From Zunongwangia mangrovi (GTDB lineage: Bacteria; Bacteroidota; Bacteroidia; Flavobacteriales; Flavobacteriaceae): a DNA stretch of 64,000 nucleotides. Each line of letters starts with the position of its first letter. Position 1 is the stretch's first letter. The notes under the pieces are model-generated. The model was not told the origin of the DNA. It was given only the letters and a program-made list of their open reading frames with translations, and did no database searches. The stretch spans positions 1,178,001 to 1,242,000 of the forward strand of contig NZ_FOKV01000001.1 of the NCBI RefSeq assembly GCF_900112105.1, given 5' to 3'. Made by a program: the position numbers and the translations under genes. Below, in pieces: positions 24,358-33,450 of the stretch.

Positions 24358-27099
24358 ATGAAATTTTATCTTGTTGTCGCGTTCCTTTTTATCAGCGCGA
24401 TAAGTTTTTCTCAGGAGTTTGAAATGACTGGGAAAGTTTTGGATCCAGAAGGGAATCCACTTCAATCTGCTACCGTTTATGTAGAAAAGCCTTCAGATAG
24501 TACTTTAGTGACCTATACTATTTCTGAAGCTTCAGGAAACTTTATGCTTTCAGGTAAATCTAAAGAAGAGCGTTTAAATCTCTTAGTTTCTTATGCCGGC
24601 TTCAAACCGTTTAGGAAAGTGATAGAAATTAAAGAGGGAACTCAAAACGTTGGTGAGCTTAAGTTAGAACTTCAGGATAATCAATTAGGAGAAGTAACCG
24701 TTGTAGCTTCCAGACCACCTTTAACTTTAAAAAAGGATACCTTAGAGTTTAATGCTGATAGTTTTAAGACCAGGCAAAATGCAAATCTTGAAGAATTACT
24801 AGAAAAATTACCAGGTGTAGAAGTAGATTCAGATGGTGCGATCACTATCAATGGGAAACCGGTATCGAGCATAAAGGTAAATGGTAAAGAATTTTTTGGA
24901 GACGATCCACAGATCGCTACCAAGAACCTACCGAAGGAAATTATTGAAAAGATCCAGGTTTCTAATCAAAAAACCAGATCTGAAGAATTTACGGGAAAAG
25001 CTGGAGATCCAGACAATAAAACCATAAATATTACCCTTAAAGAAGATAAGAATAAAGGATATTTTGCCAGAGCTACTGCTGGTGGCGGTACTAACGATAG
25101 ATACGAGCTTAGCGGTATTGCTAATATGTACAAAGATGATATGCGTTTGAGTATTCTTGCAAGTTCTAACAATATCAATAGCTCTGGTTTTAGTTTTGAT
25201 GAGGTTTACGGTATGATGGGTGGATCTGGCGCACGCTCTGTTTTTGGCGGAGGTGGAGGCGGTGGAATCACTAAAGCCGAAACTGCCGGAGCAAATTATA
25301 CGAACGAGTGGAACGATAAATACGAACTTAATGGCGATTATTTCTTCGGAAGAAATGATACCAGGCAGGAAACATCTATCCAAAGACAAAATATCTTGCC
25401 AGATCAAACATTCTTTGTAAACTCCAATAGCTTTAGTGATCTCGTAAACGATAGTCACCGTGCGAATGCAAGATTCGAAATAGAATTCGATACACTAACG
25501 CAACTTTCTATTTCGCCAAGATTTACGGCTAATACAGGTTTTTCTGAAAGAGGAAGCTCATCAGAACGATTAAATGAAGATGGGGAGTTGGTAAATAATT
25601 CTTTAACATCTGAATCTGAAGATATTTTTAGCAATAGCTTTAGTAATAATATCGATTTTGTAAAGCGTTTTGGAAGCCGCGGAGCTTATCTTCAATTAGA
25701 ATTCCGAAACTCTTATGATACTCAGGAGAACGATAATTATTTTTATTCTGAAAGTTTTGATTATCGCGATGGGGAAGAAATTGCCAGAATTCAGGATCAA
25801 TTTATAGATGAAGATTCCAATAGTGAGAATTATTCCTTTGGCGTATCGCAACGTAGTGTTTTATCAGACGACCTGTTCTTAGATCTTGCGTATAATTTTT
25901 CATCGAATAACGATGAGAATGATCGCTTTGTTTACGAGGCAGATGCTAACGGAAATTATACCGTGATCAACGATACTTTAAGTAGTGATTTTGAAGTGAA
26001 AAGTAGACAGCATCGACCAAATGCCGGGATTAATTACGAAGGTGATGTATGGCGAGTAGATACCAATATTGGTCTTTTAAATACCACTTTAGAAAATAAC
26101 AATTTCCTGTCTGAAACTTCTTTTAACAATTCCTATAACAACCTTTATGTAAGAGCGCGTGTGCGTTATGAAGTAGAGCGTTCTAAAAGTTTATCAATAG
26201 ATTATTCTACAGATGCAAATGTACCTTCTTTAAGGCAATTACAACCAGTTGTAGATCGTACTAACCCAAATAACATCGTTACGGGTAACCCTAATCTAAG
26301 ACCTTCTTACAGTCATAATATTCGTGCGGGATACCGTAATTTCGATTTCTCTAAGCGTAGTGGAATATTTAGCTATTTTAACATGAGCTTTACAGAGAAT
26401 AGTGTGGTAGCCAGAACGATCACAGATACAACAGATTTCTCCAGGACTACAACTTATACCAATGTCGATGGAGCGATGTCTGCCAACCTAGGGATTTTCT
26501 ACAACAAGCAAAAGAAAAACGAAAATAGTGAATTTAGATATCGATTGTCACTAAATGGGCGTTACGATAAGAATGTCGGTTTTTCCAATGAAGAGAAATT
26601 TAATTCTGAAAACGTGACCATTGAGCCTAGGGTTAGATTTACATATGCAATGGATGATGTAATTGAATTAAATCCAAACATTGGAATTGAATACAATAAT
26701 TCAAGTTACAGTATAAACACGCTTAACGATCAAGAGTTTGTTAATCAACGCGCAGGCATTGAAGTAACCACTTACTGGCCTAAGAATGTGGTTTTTGGCA
26801 ACGATATTTCTTATAATAAATTCGGAAATGTTTCTTCGGAATTTGATAATACTTCCATCATGTGGATCACCAGTTTAGGATACCAATTTTGGAACGAGAA
26901 AGCCAATATTAAGCTGAAGGTTTATGATGTATTAGACCAGGTGATCAATACCAGAAGACAAATAGGTGGCGATTACATCCAGGACGTTGATAATTTAGTG
27001 CTTGAGCAATATGCAATGCTGAGCTTTACTTATAACCTGAAGAATTTTGGAGGACAAAGCTTTGGGGGTAGAGGAGGAAGAAGAGGCCCACCAAGATAG
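24358..27099 (+). CDS. Outer-membrane beta-barrel protein with CarboxypepD_reg and plug-like domains
   Basis: The 913-residue protein has a signal peptide (ending SFSQ), a CarboxypepD_reg-like domain (MTGKVLDPEGNPLQSATVYV, residues ~22-110), a TonB-plug-like domain (LEELLEKLPGVEVDSDGAITINGKPVSSIKVNGKEFFG, split across its strands) and a long C-terminal barrel of the OMP_b-brl_3 kind (for example NPNLRPSYSHNIRAGYRNF). It contains a Gly-rich loop (FGGGGGGGITK) and a C-terminal tail GGRGGRRGPPR instead of a terminal aromatic residue. Such proteins are TonB-receptor relatives; substrate unknown and no SusD partner is adjacent. Monocistronic, with its own terminator. Confidence 0.88.
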   Translation: MKFYLVVAFLFISAISFSQEFEMTGKVLDPEGNPLQSATVYVEKPSDSTLVTYTISEASGNFMLSGKSKEERLNLLVSYAGFKPFRKVIEIKEGTQNVGELKLELQDNQLGEVTVVASRPPLTLKKDTLEFNADSFKTRQNANLEELLEKLPGVEVDSDGAITINGKPVSSIKVNGKEFFGDDPQIATKNLPKEIIEKIQVSNQKTRSEEFTGKAGDPDNKTINITLKEDKNKGYFARATAGGGTNDRYELSGIANMYKDDMRLSILASSNNINSSGFSFDEVYGMMGGSGARSVFGGGGGGGITKAETAGANYTNEWNDKYELNGDYFFGRNDTRQETSIQRQNILPDQTFFVNSNSFSDLVNDSHRANARFEIEFDTLTQLSISPRFTANTGFSERGSSSERLNEDGELVNNSLTSESEDIFSNSFSNNIDFVKRFGSRGAYLQLEFRNSYDTQENDNYFYSESFDYRDGEEIARIQDQFIDEDSNSENYSFGVSQRSVLSDDLFLDLAYNFSSNNDENDRFVYEADANGNYTVINDTLSSDFEVKSRQHRPNAGINYEGDVWRVDTNIGLLNTTLENNNFLSETSFNNSYNNLYVRARVRYEVERSKSLSIDYSTDANVPSLRQLQPVVDRTNPNNIVTGNPNLRPSYSHNIRAGYRNFDFSKRSGIFSYFNMSFTENSVVARTITDTTDFSRTTTYTNVDGAMSANLGIFYNKQKKNENSEFRYRLSLNGRYDKNVGFSNEEKFNSENVTIEPRVRFTYAMDDVIELNPNIGIEYNNSSYSINTLNDQEFVNQRAGIEVTTYWPKNVVFGNDISYNKFGNVSSEFDNTSIMWITSLGYQFWNEKANIKLKVYDVLDQVINTRRQIGGDYIQDVDNLVLEQYAMLSFTYNLKNFGGQSFGGRGGRRGPPR

Positions 27100-27120
27100 T
27101 CTGTTAAATAAAAGCATTTA

Positions 27121-27158
27121 AAAAAGCCCAATCTTAGATCTAAGATTGGGCTTTTTTG
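27121..27158 (+). terminator. Terminator of the outer-membrane barrel gene
   Basis: A perfect 16-bp stem (AAAAAGCCCAATCTTA with 27141-27156) around a GATC loop, ending in TTTTTT. It is symmetrical enough to act in both directions. Confidence 0.92.
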
Positions 27159-27179
27159 TACGTATTTTTGGATATATTT

Positions 27180-27280
27180 TATTGGCGCAGCCAAAGGGTA
27201 TAATACCCAAGAGGCTTGCCTCGAAATTAAAATTTTTTTTCCAACGAATGCCTCGAGGGCTTGCCCCGGGGTAGTTTACT
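27180..27280 (+). repeat. REP-like element, full copy D
   Basis: TATTGGCGCAGCCAAAGGG, TATAATACCC, GAGGCTTGCCTCG, an AT-rich spacer to CCAACGAATG, then CCTCGAGGGCTTGCCCCGGGG and TAGTTTACT. Both hairpins are well formed with TT loops, so this is the best copy for defining the element. Confidence 0.88.
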
Positions 27281-27382
27281 TCTTAAAGAGAAAATATAAA
27301 ATTTATCGAGCAGCTTTTTGCTTGCTAGGCATTTAATCTGAAAAGGCTACAAGTCGAAATTCTTTAAAAAAGACCGTCATTT

Positions 27383-27406
27383 TTATACAATATCAAGATT
27401 GTATAA
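27383..27406 (-). terminator. Putative terminator of the LemA/TPM operon
   Basis: TTATACAAT and ATTGTATAA form a perfect 9-bp stem around ATCAAG, 23 bases past the stop of the TPM gene. On the minus strand it is followed by AAATG rather than a T-run, so termination is uncertain. A degenerate relative of the ATCAAGATTGTA part lies at about 41947. Confidence 0.45.
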
Positions 27407-27428
27407 TTCTGAATATTTTTTTCTAAAG

Positions 27429-28247
27429 TTACCAGCTTCCACCGGCGCCACCGCCGCCAAAGCCACCTCCACCGAAGCCTCCACCAAATCCGCCGCCTCC
27501 GCCGAATCCACCGCCAGAGCCGCCACCAAATCCTCCTCCGCCAAAACTACCGCGACCAAGAGAACTTAAAATAATGGCATCCATAAGTGTGCTACGACCA
27601 CGACGACCGCCGCCTCTGCCGCCGCCACGGCTTTTACCAATAAGCGAAATGATTATGATGATGAATACAACAATAAAAATAGCAATAGGTTTAGCTGAGT
27701 TTCCAGAGCCACCTCTTCGTTGTGGTGTTCCTTTAAAAGTACCCGCTAAAACCTCGAAAACTGCTGTAGTTCCTTTGTCTAAACCAGCATAATAGTCACC
27801 ATCCTTAAATTCAGGTAAAATTATATTATTAATGATCTGGTAAGTGTAAGCATCAGTCATATAAGGCTCTAAACCATAACCGGTCTGGATTTGGATCTTT
27901 CGTTCCTTTTCAGCAACAAGAATAAACAATCCGTTATCCTTTCCGTCCATTCCAATACCCCATTCTTCTGCCCAATGTGTGGCGTAAGTCCCAGCATATT
28001 CGCCTTGCAAAGATTCTATGGTTGCAATAACGATTTGTGTAGAAGTCGTATCAGCGTAGCTAACCAGTTTTTGGGTAAGTCGTTGTTCTTCTGAAGTAGT
28101 TAAAAGATCTGCACCGTCATAAACTGCTGTTTGCTTAGAAGGTTTTGGCGGAATATCCCTTTGGGCATATCCAACAAAACTTATAAGTAAAAATAGCAGA
28201 CCTATGCAGCTTGTTAAGCGGCTAAGCTTTTTATTAAATTGTAGCAT
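27429..28247 (-). CDS. Secreted TPM-domain protein with Gly-rich tail (YgcG-like)
   Basis: The 272-residue protein has a signal peptide (ending GYAQ, about residue 29), a TPM domain (residues ~35-165: VYDGADLLTTSEEQRLTQKL, TQIVIATIESLQG, GKDNGLFILVAEKERKIQIQTGYGLE), one transmembrane helix (IAIFIVVFIIIIISLI) and a tail of about 70 residues that is mostly Gly, Ser and Phe. This is the YgcG layout: a periplasmic domain anchored to the inner membrane. The TPM fold has been linked to photosystem repair phosphatases in plants, but the bacterial role is unclear. It abuts the next TPM gene without a gap, in an operon with lemA. Confidence 0.9.
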   Translation of the reverse strand: MLQFNKKLSRLTSCIGLLFLLISFVGYAQRDIPPKPSKQTAVYDGADLLTTSEEQRLTQKLVSYADTTSTQIVIATIESLQGEYAGTYATHWAEEWGIGMDGKDNGLFILVAEKERKIQIQTGYGLEPYMTDAYTYQIINNIILPEFKDGDYYAGLDKGTTAVFEVLAGTFKGTPQRRGGSGNSAKPIAIFIVVFIIIIISLIGKSRGGGRGGGRRGRSTLMDAIILSSLGRGSFGGGGFGGGSGGGFGGGGGFGGGFGGGGFGGGGAGGSW

Positions 28248-28688
28248 TTATCCTCTTGAAATTTGATCTGAAAGTTCATTCTCGTCATCTTCCTGCCAGG
28301 GAAAATGTCGCTTTAATTGCTCGCCGGCCATTAAAATACCGTCTACAAGTCCCTGTTTAAAATCACCTTTTTTAAAGTGATTAAGGATTACATCTTTTGT
28401 GCTTTCCCAAAAGTCGTCCTCAACTTTATCATTAATTCCTTTGTCGCCATAGATAACGAAGTTTCGATCTTCTGTAGCAACATAAATCAACACCCCGTTT
28501 TCTTCCTTGGTGTTGTCCATTTTTAATTGATGGAAAACTTCCATCGCTCGCTCAAAAATATCCTGAGATCCTGCTGTTTTTTCAAGATGAACGCGAATCT
28601 CTCCTGAAGTGCTTTTTTCAGCAGTTCTTATCGCCTCAACGATTTCATTTTCATCTTCGGTCTTTAGAGAAAAGTCTTTGCGGCTCAT
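28248..28688 (-). CDS. Cytoplasmic-type TPM-domain protein
   Basis: The 146-residue protein is a TPM domain alone (EIVEAIRTAEKSTSGEIRVHLE, NGVLIYVATEDRNFVIYGDKGI, GDFKQGLVDGILMAGEQLKRHFP) without signal peptide or membrane segment. It lies between lemA and the secreted TPM gene; its stop directly precedes the start of the latter, so the two may be translationally coupled. This LemA-TPM-TPM order is common in Bacteroidota and suggests one membrane-associated complex of unknown function. Confidence 0.88.
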   Translation of the reverse strand: MSRKDFSLKTEDENEIVEAIRTAEKSTSGEIRVHLEKTAGSQDIFERAMEVFHQLKMDNTKEENGVLIYVATEDRNFVIYGDKGINDKVEDDFWESTKDVILNHFKKGDFKQGLVDGILMAGEQLKRHFPWQEDDENELSDQISRG

Positions 28689-28709
28689 ATTGGTTATTTT
28701 GAAGAGTTT

Positions 28710-29309
28710 TTATTGAAAGTCGAATTCTACATCTGGAGCTTCTTCAGCACCTGCATCGGCCTGATATCTTTCCAAACGCTCAAAGCCAAACATTCCTGCA
28801 AAAATATTGTTTGGGAATTTTCTAATGAATGTATTGAAATCTGTTACTGCAGCATTGTAGCGATCTCTGGCAACATTAATTCTATTTTCGGTCCCTTCGA
28901 TCTGTGCCTGTAATTGTAAGAAATTTTGATTGGCTTTAATGTCAGGATAACGTTCTACACTTACCAGCAATTTGGATAAAGCTGAAGATAATCCTGTTTG
29001 TGCCTGTTGAAATTGTTGAATTTGAGAGGCACTTAAATTAGAAGCATCTACATTTACAGAAGTTGCTTTGGCACGGGCTTCGATCACATCGGTTAAGGTA
29101 CCACGTTCAAAATCTGCAGCGCCCTGTACGGTTTTTACCAGGTTCCCAATAAGGTCATTTCTTCTTTGGTAAGAACTTTCTACGTTAGACCATGCTTCTT
29201 TTGCTTTTTCTTCAAGTTCTACTCCGGTATTGTTTACTCCGGCTGTCATGCTGTACACAATGATTCCAAGAACAACTAATACGATTAGAGGAATTAACCA
29301 TTTTTTCAT
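28710..29309 (-). CDS. lemA: LemA family protein
   Basis: The 199-residue protein has an N-terminal membrane anchor (WLIPLIVLVVLGIIVYSM) and the LemA helical core: AWSNVESSYQRRNDLIGNLVKTV, ERGTLTDVIEARAKAT, VERYPDIKANQNFLQLQAQIEGTENRI (split), RYNAAVTDFNTFIRKFPNNIFAGMFGF. The helices face the periplasm or outside. Function is not settled in any bacterium. First gene of the lemA-TPM-TPM run; a MerR gene ends 4 bases upstream of it, so the operon may extend back to the M23 peptidase. Confidence 0.93.
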   Translation of the reverse strand: MKKWLIPLIVLVVLGIIVYSMTAGVNNTGVELEEKAKEAWSNVESSYQRRNDLIGNLVKTVQGAADFERGTLTDVIEARAKATSVNVDASNLSASQIQQFQQAQTGLSSALSKLLVSVERYPDIKANQNFLQLQAQIEGTENRINVARDRYNAAVTDFNTFIRKFPNNIFAGMFGFERLERYQADAGAEEAPDVEFDFQ

Positions 29310-29312
29310 TTT

Positions 29313-29642
29313 CTATAATTGATTTTTGATGTTGATTAGGCTAGTTTTAATTTTTTCTAATTTACGAACAATATCAAAATTGCTCAGTGTTTTTTGCTTT
29401 TCTTCTTTAAGATGTGTTTTAGCACCTTCCAAAGTAAAACCACGCTCTTTTACCAGGTGATAAATAAGTTCCAGGTTTTTGATGTCTTCAGGAGTGAATT
29501 TGCGGTTTCCCTTAGCGTTTTTCTTCGGCTTTATTACATCAAATTCTTTTTCCCAAAACCTAATTAGGGAAGTATTCACCTTAAATGCTCTGGCTACTTC
29601 ACCAATGCTATAATATCTTTTTTCAGGTAGCTCGACTTGCAT
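29313..29642 (-). CDS. MerR-family transcriptional regulator
   Basis: The 109-residue protein has the MerR winged helix (YYSIGEVARAFKVNTSLIRFWEKEF, KKNAKGNRKFTPEDIKNLELIYHLVKERGFTLEGAK split by its wing) followed by a short coiled-coil dimerisation helix. It has no effector domain. The gene overlaps the upstream M23 peptidase stop by one base and precedes lemA by 4 bases, so it belongs to a five-gene run. Whether it controls that run is not visible. Confidence 0.9.
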   Translation of the reverse strand: MQVELPEKRYYSIGEVARAFKVNTSLIRFWEKEFDVIKPKKNAKGNRKFTPEDIKNLELIYHLVKERGFTLEGAKTHLKEEKQKTLSNFDIVRKLEKIKTSLINIKNQL

Positions 29643-30619
29643 TAATCCAAAGATTGGTTTTCTTGTTGTGCTTTTTTCAGCACTTCGTCAAATTCTTCAG
29701 GAGAAAGATTTCCGTAGTAAAAATTAATAGGATTTATATGTTCACCATCCTTAAAGATCTCATAATGTAAATGTGGAGCTTCAGATCTTCCTGTACTTCC
29801 TACAAAACCAATAACATCACCTCTTTTTACTTTTTGTCCTCTTCGAACATTATATTTATAAAGGTGAGCATAAAGGCTGGTATAACCATAGCCATGATCT
29901 ATTCTTATATGATTTCCATAACCGGTACTACGATTATCAGCTCTAATTACCCGGCCATCACCACTGGCGTAAACCGGTGTTCCCCTGGGAGCCGTAAAAT
30001 CCATCCCAAAGTGAAACTTTCTTACTTTGGTAAAAGGATCTGTTCGCCAGCCATAACCAGATGCGATCCTGGTAAGATCTTCATTTTTTACAGGTTGTAT
30101 GGCAGGAATAGCGGCTAAAAGATCTTCTTTTTCTTTCGCTAACTCTGCGATTTCATCTAGAGATTTAGATTGTACCACCAATTGTTTAGTGAGAACATCC
30201 ATTCTCTTGGTGGTCTCTGTGATTAGTTTAGAGTTATCAAAACCTTCTAGATCCTTATACCGGTTTATCCCTCCAAAACCGGCTTTACGGGTTTCTTCAG
30301 GAATTGGGTTAGCTTCAAAATATAATCGGTAAATGTTGTTATCTCGATCTTCGATGTTTCCAAGAACATTTTGGATTTGATCCATTTTTTTGTTCAGTAA
30401 GCCATATTGCAATTGCATATTTTGCAGTTCTCGCTTAAGTGCCTTTTCTTTGGGCGTTTCGATCTGCGGAATATTCAGGTAGACTAAAAGTAAAAGAAAA
30501 CCGGCAAGAAAACTTCCAAAGATACTAAGCAGGACAATCCCAAATCGACGACCTTTTTTTCGTTCGATCTTTTTGTAAGAAAGCGTCTCGCTATCGTAAT
30601 AATATTTAACCTTCGACAT
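29642..30619 (-). CDS. Membrane-anchored M23 family metallopeptidase
   Basis: The 325-residue protein has one transmembrane helix (about residues 28-49), a coiled-coil stretch (residues ~55-175) and a C-terminal M23/LytM domain with the zinc motifs HFGMDF and HLHYE and the signature GYGWRTDPFTKVRKFHFG. Such enzymes cleave peptidoglycan cross-links or, when inactive, activate amidases; here the catalytic residues are kept. Orientation would place the peptidase in the periplasm. It is divergent from alaS. Confidence 0.92.
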   Translation of the reverse strand: MSKVKYYYDSETLSYKKIERKKGRRFGIVLLSIFGSFLAGFLLLLVYLNIPQIETPKEKALKRELQNMQLQYGLLNKKMDQIQNVLGNIEDRDNNIYRLYFEANPIPEETRKAGFGGINRYKDLEGFDNSKLITETTKRMDVLTKQLVVQSKSLDEIAELAKEKEDLLAAIPAIQPVKNEDLTRIASGYGWRTDPFTKVRKFHFGMDFTAPRGTPVYASGDGRVIRADNRSTGYGNHIRIDHGYGYTSLYAHLYKYNVRRGQKVKRGDVIGFVGSTGRSEAPHLHYEIFKDGEHINPINFYYGNLSPEEFDEVLKKAQQENQSLD

Positions 30620-30642
30620 GAGTTAAATTTATAGTATTTTTG
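30612..30642 (+). promoter_or_regulatory. Promoter upstream of alaS
   Basis: TTCG (30612-30615) and TATTTTTG (30635-30642), the latter an exact TAnnTTTG, are separated by 19 bases. The -33 part overlaps the start codon of the divergent M23 gene. The alaS leader would be about 100 bases and contains a small TGCAC/GTGCA hairpin near 30655. Confidence 0.45.
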
Positions 30643-30750
30643 TTGCCATAATCTGCACAAAAAGCGTGCAAGTTTATACGGTAACGAACAAAGATAGCAA
30701 TTGTTTTATAGCCTGCATAATTTAATAATATTTACAAGAAAATATAGTAC

Positions 30751-33360
30751 ATGAAATCTCAGGAAATTCGTAAAAGTTTTTTAGAATTTTTTAAAGCCAA
30801 ATCACATAGCATTGTACCTTCAGCACCAATGGTTCTTAAGGACGATCCAAGCCTGATGTTTACCAATGCCGGGATGGTGCAGTTTAAAGAGTTTTTTCTT
30901 GGGAATTCTGTGCCAAAAAATACCCGGGTAACAGATTCGCAAAAATGTCTTCGAGTAAGTGGTAAGCATAACGATCTTGAAGAAGTTGGTCACGATACTT
31001 ATCACCACACCATGTTCGAGATGTTGGGGAACTGGAGTTTTGGAGACTATTTTAAAGAAGAAGCCATAAACTGGTCCTGGGAATTATTAACCGAAGTTTT
31101 TAAGATCGATAAAGAGAGTCTATATGTTTCGGTTTTTGAAGGAAGCGAGGAAGATGGTGTAGGTTTAGATACTGAAGCTTTAGAGCTTTGGAAAAAGATC
31201 GTTCCTGAACAAAGAATTATCTACGGAAACAAAAAGGATAACTTTTGGGAAATGGGCGATCAGGGACCTTGTGGTCCTTGTTCAGAAATTCATGTGGATA
31301 TTCGTTCAGCTGAAGAAAAAGCTAAAAAATCGGGTAGAGAACTAGTGAATGCAGATCATCCGCAGGTGGTTGAAATATGGAACCTGGTTTTTATGCAATT
31401 TAACCGGAAAGCAGATGGTTCTTTAGAAGAACTTCCGGCAAAACATATCGATACCGGGATGGGCTTCGAGCGCTTGTGTATGGTAATGCAGGACAAGCAG
31501 TCTAATTATGATACCGATGTTTTTACACCGCTTATCGCCGAGATCGAAAAAATTACAAATTCAACTTACGATAAATCAGAGGAAACAAACATCGCTATTC
31601 GTGTAATAGCAGATCACGTTCGTGCGGTTGCTTTTAGCATTGCAGATGGGCAATTACCAAGTAACAATGGTGCGGGTTATGTAATACGTAGAATTTTACG
31701 TCGTGCGATTCGCTATGGTTTTACCTTTTTAGATACTAAAGAGCCTTTTATTTATAAGTTAGTTGAAAGACTAAAAACGCAAATGGGTGATGCTTTCCCA
31801 GAATTGGTAAAGCAGCAACAACTTATCGAAAATGTTATTAAGGAAGAAGAACTTTCGTTTCTTCGAACTTTAGAGCAGGGATTGGTAATGTTGGAAAATA
31901 TTGTAAACGAATCTAAAGATAAAGAGATCTCTGGTGTAAAAGCATTTGAGCTATATGATACCTTTGGATTTCCTATCGACCTTACCGCACTTATTTTAAA
32001 AGAAAAAGGCTATAGTCTTAATATCGCTGAATTTGAGGCAGAACTTAAAAAACAAAAAGAACGCTCCAGAGCAGCAACGCAGGTCACATCCGGAGATTGG
32101 AAAGAGATCACTGATGTTGACGAAAATGCTTTTGTTGGTTACGATCAATTAGAAACTCAGGTTAAAATTGCCAAATACCGTAAAGTAGAAACCAAAAAGC
32201 AGGGAACACTTTACCAGATCGTGCTCACCAAAACTCCTTTTTATCCAGAAGGAGGTGGCCAGGTTGGTGATAAAGGTTATTTAAAAGCTGGAGACGAGAA
32301 AATTAGTATTATCGATACTAAAAAAGAAAGTAACCAGATCATTCACTTTGCAAAGAAATTACCACAGGATATTTCAGCAGAATTTACTGCTGTCGTAGAT
32401 GCTTCAGCAAGAGCAAAAACTGCGGCAAACCATACTGCCACGCATTTATTGCACCAGGCATTGCGCCAAATTCTTGGAACGCACGTAGAGCAAAAAGGTT
32501 CTATGGTGCAGCCAAATTATATGCGATTCGATTTTAGTCATTTTAGCAAGCTTTCTTCAGAAGAAATAGAACAAGTAGAAGAGTTTGTAAATGATAGGAT
32601 TAAGGAAAGTTTAGAATTAGAAGAGCAAAGAAATATAGCACACCAGGAAGCTTTAGATCAGGGAGCAATTGCTTTGTTTGGTGAAAAATATGGAGATAGC
32701 GTACGTGCGATTCGTTTTGGGAAATCCATGGAGCTCTGTGGTGGTACGCATGTAAAAAATACGGCAGATATCTGGTATTTTAAAATTACCGGGGAAAGTG
32801 CAGTAGCTTCAGGAATTCGTAGGATAGAAGCAATTACCGGCGATGCGGTAAAAGAATATTTTACGAAGCAAACCGAACTTTTAATGGAAGTTCAGGGCTT
32901 ACTTAAAAATGCTAAAGATCCTGTAAAAGCGATTTCTGGATTGCAGGACGAGAATGCCGAGCTTAAAAAGCAGGTAGAAACGTTACTAAAAGACAAGGCT
33001 AAAAACCTGAAATCTGAGATCAAAAATGAGATTCAGGAAATTAACGGAATTCAGTTTTTAGCTAAAGAAGTAGATCTTGATGCCGGCGGAATTAAAGATC
33101 TTGCTTTTCAATTAGGTGGAGAGATCGATAATTTATTCCTTCTTTTTGGAACCGAGCAAAAAGGCAAAGCTTTACTTTCTTGCTATATTTCTAAAGATTT
33201 GGTAGGAACTAAAGATTTAAATGCAGGAACCATTGTTCGCGAACTGGGTAAATATATCCAGGGAGGTGGCGGTGGCCAGCCATTTTTTGCAACAGCAGGT
33301 GGTAAAAATCCTGCAGGAATTTCAGAGGCCTTAACTAAAGCTAAAAAATATATCGAATAA
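30751..33360 (+). CDS. alaS: Alanyl-tRNA synthetase
   Basis: The 869-residue enzyme has the class II catalytic core ([59 protein letters not shown]), the tRNA recognition region, the editing domain with HTATH (His561, His565) and CGGTH (Cys663, His667), and the C-terminal DHHA1 domain ending [14 protein letters not shown]. It charges tRNA-Ala and clears Ser/Gly mischarging. Length is normal. Single gene, with a terminator at 33404. Confidence 0.98.
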   Translation: MKSQEIRKSFLEFFKAKSHSIVPSAPMVLKDDPSLMFTNAGMVQFKEFFLGNSVPKNTRVTDSQKCLRVSGKHNDLEEVGHDTYHHTMFEMLGNWSFGDYFKEEAINWSWELLTEVFKIDKESLYVSVFEGSEEDGVGLDTEALELWKKIVPEQRIIYGNKKDNFWEMGDQGPCGPCSEIHVDIRSAEEKAKKSGRELVNADHPQVVEIWNLVFMQFNRKADGSLEELPAKHIDTGMGFERLCMVMQDKQSNYDTDVFTPLIAEIEKITNSTYDKSEETNIAIRVIADHVRAVAFSIADGQLPSNNGAGYVIRRILRRAIRYGFTFLDTKEPFIYKLVERLKTQMGDAFPELVKQQQLIENVIKEEELSFLRTLEQGLVMLENIVNESKDKEISGVKAFELYDTFGFPIDLTALILKEKGYSLNIAEFEAELKKQKERSRAATQVTSGDWKEITDVDENAFVGYDQLETQVKIAKYRKVETKKQGTLYQIVLTKTPFYPEGGGQVGDKGYLKAGDEKISIIDTKKESNQIIHFAKKLPQDISAEFTAVVDASARAKTAANHTATHLLHQALRQILGTHVEQKGSMVQPNYMRFDFSHFSKLSSEEIEQVEEFVNDRIKESLELEEQRNIAHQEALDQGAIALFGEKYGDSVRAIRFGKSMELCGGTHVKNTADIWYFKITGESAVASGIRRIEAITGDAVKEYFTKQTELLMEVQGLLKNAKDPVKAISGLQDENAELKKQVETLLKDKAKNLKSEIKNEIQEINGIQFLAKEVDLDAGGIKDLAFQLGGEIDNLFLLFGTEQKGKALLSCYISKDLVGTKDLNAGTIVRELGKYIQGGGGGQPFFATAGGKNPAGISEALTKAKKYIE

Positions 33361-33403
33361 CAGGATTCTAAGAAATTTAGTATCTTTCTTTAATGAAAAG
33401 GAT

Positions 33404-33440
33404 AGGCGTATGGAAGAATGATCTCTATACGCCTTTATTA
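33404..33440 (+). terminator. Terminator of alaS
   Basis: AGGCGTAT (33404-33411) pairs with ATACGCCT (33427-33434), followed by TTATTATTTTATT. Its position shows that the upstream ATG at 33418 lies inside the terminator, which decides the start of the next gene. Confidence 0.75.
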
Positions 33441-33450
33441 TTTTATTGCT

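Larger units (their letters stand above)
27100..27428. other. 329-base intergenic region between convergent genes
   Basis: The gap holds a terminator for the + strand barrel gene (27121-27158), REP-like copy D (27180-27280) and a hairpin terminator for the minus-strand LemA/TPM operon (27383-27406). I see no coding potential. Confidence 0.7.

Noticed and set aside
18284-27099. SusC/SusD-type polysaccharide utilisation locus
   Set aside because: The barrel protein has no SusD partner and no glycoside hydrolase or regulator beside it.
27574-27792. Plus-strand Pro/Arg-rich ORF
   Set aside because: It is the reverse complement of the Gly-rich tail of the TPM protein; the composition is explained fully by that.
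30643-30750. T-box or other amino acid sensor in the alaS leader
   Set aside because: Only a 5-bp hairpin is visible, with no T-box sequence and no attenuator; T-boxes are not expected in this group.
33418-33450. Upstream start for the GSCFA gene
   Set aside because: It lies inside the alaS terminator hairpin and adds residues without family similarity; ATG 33451 preferred.
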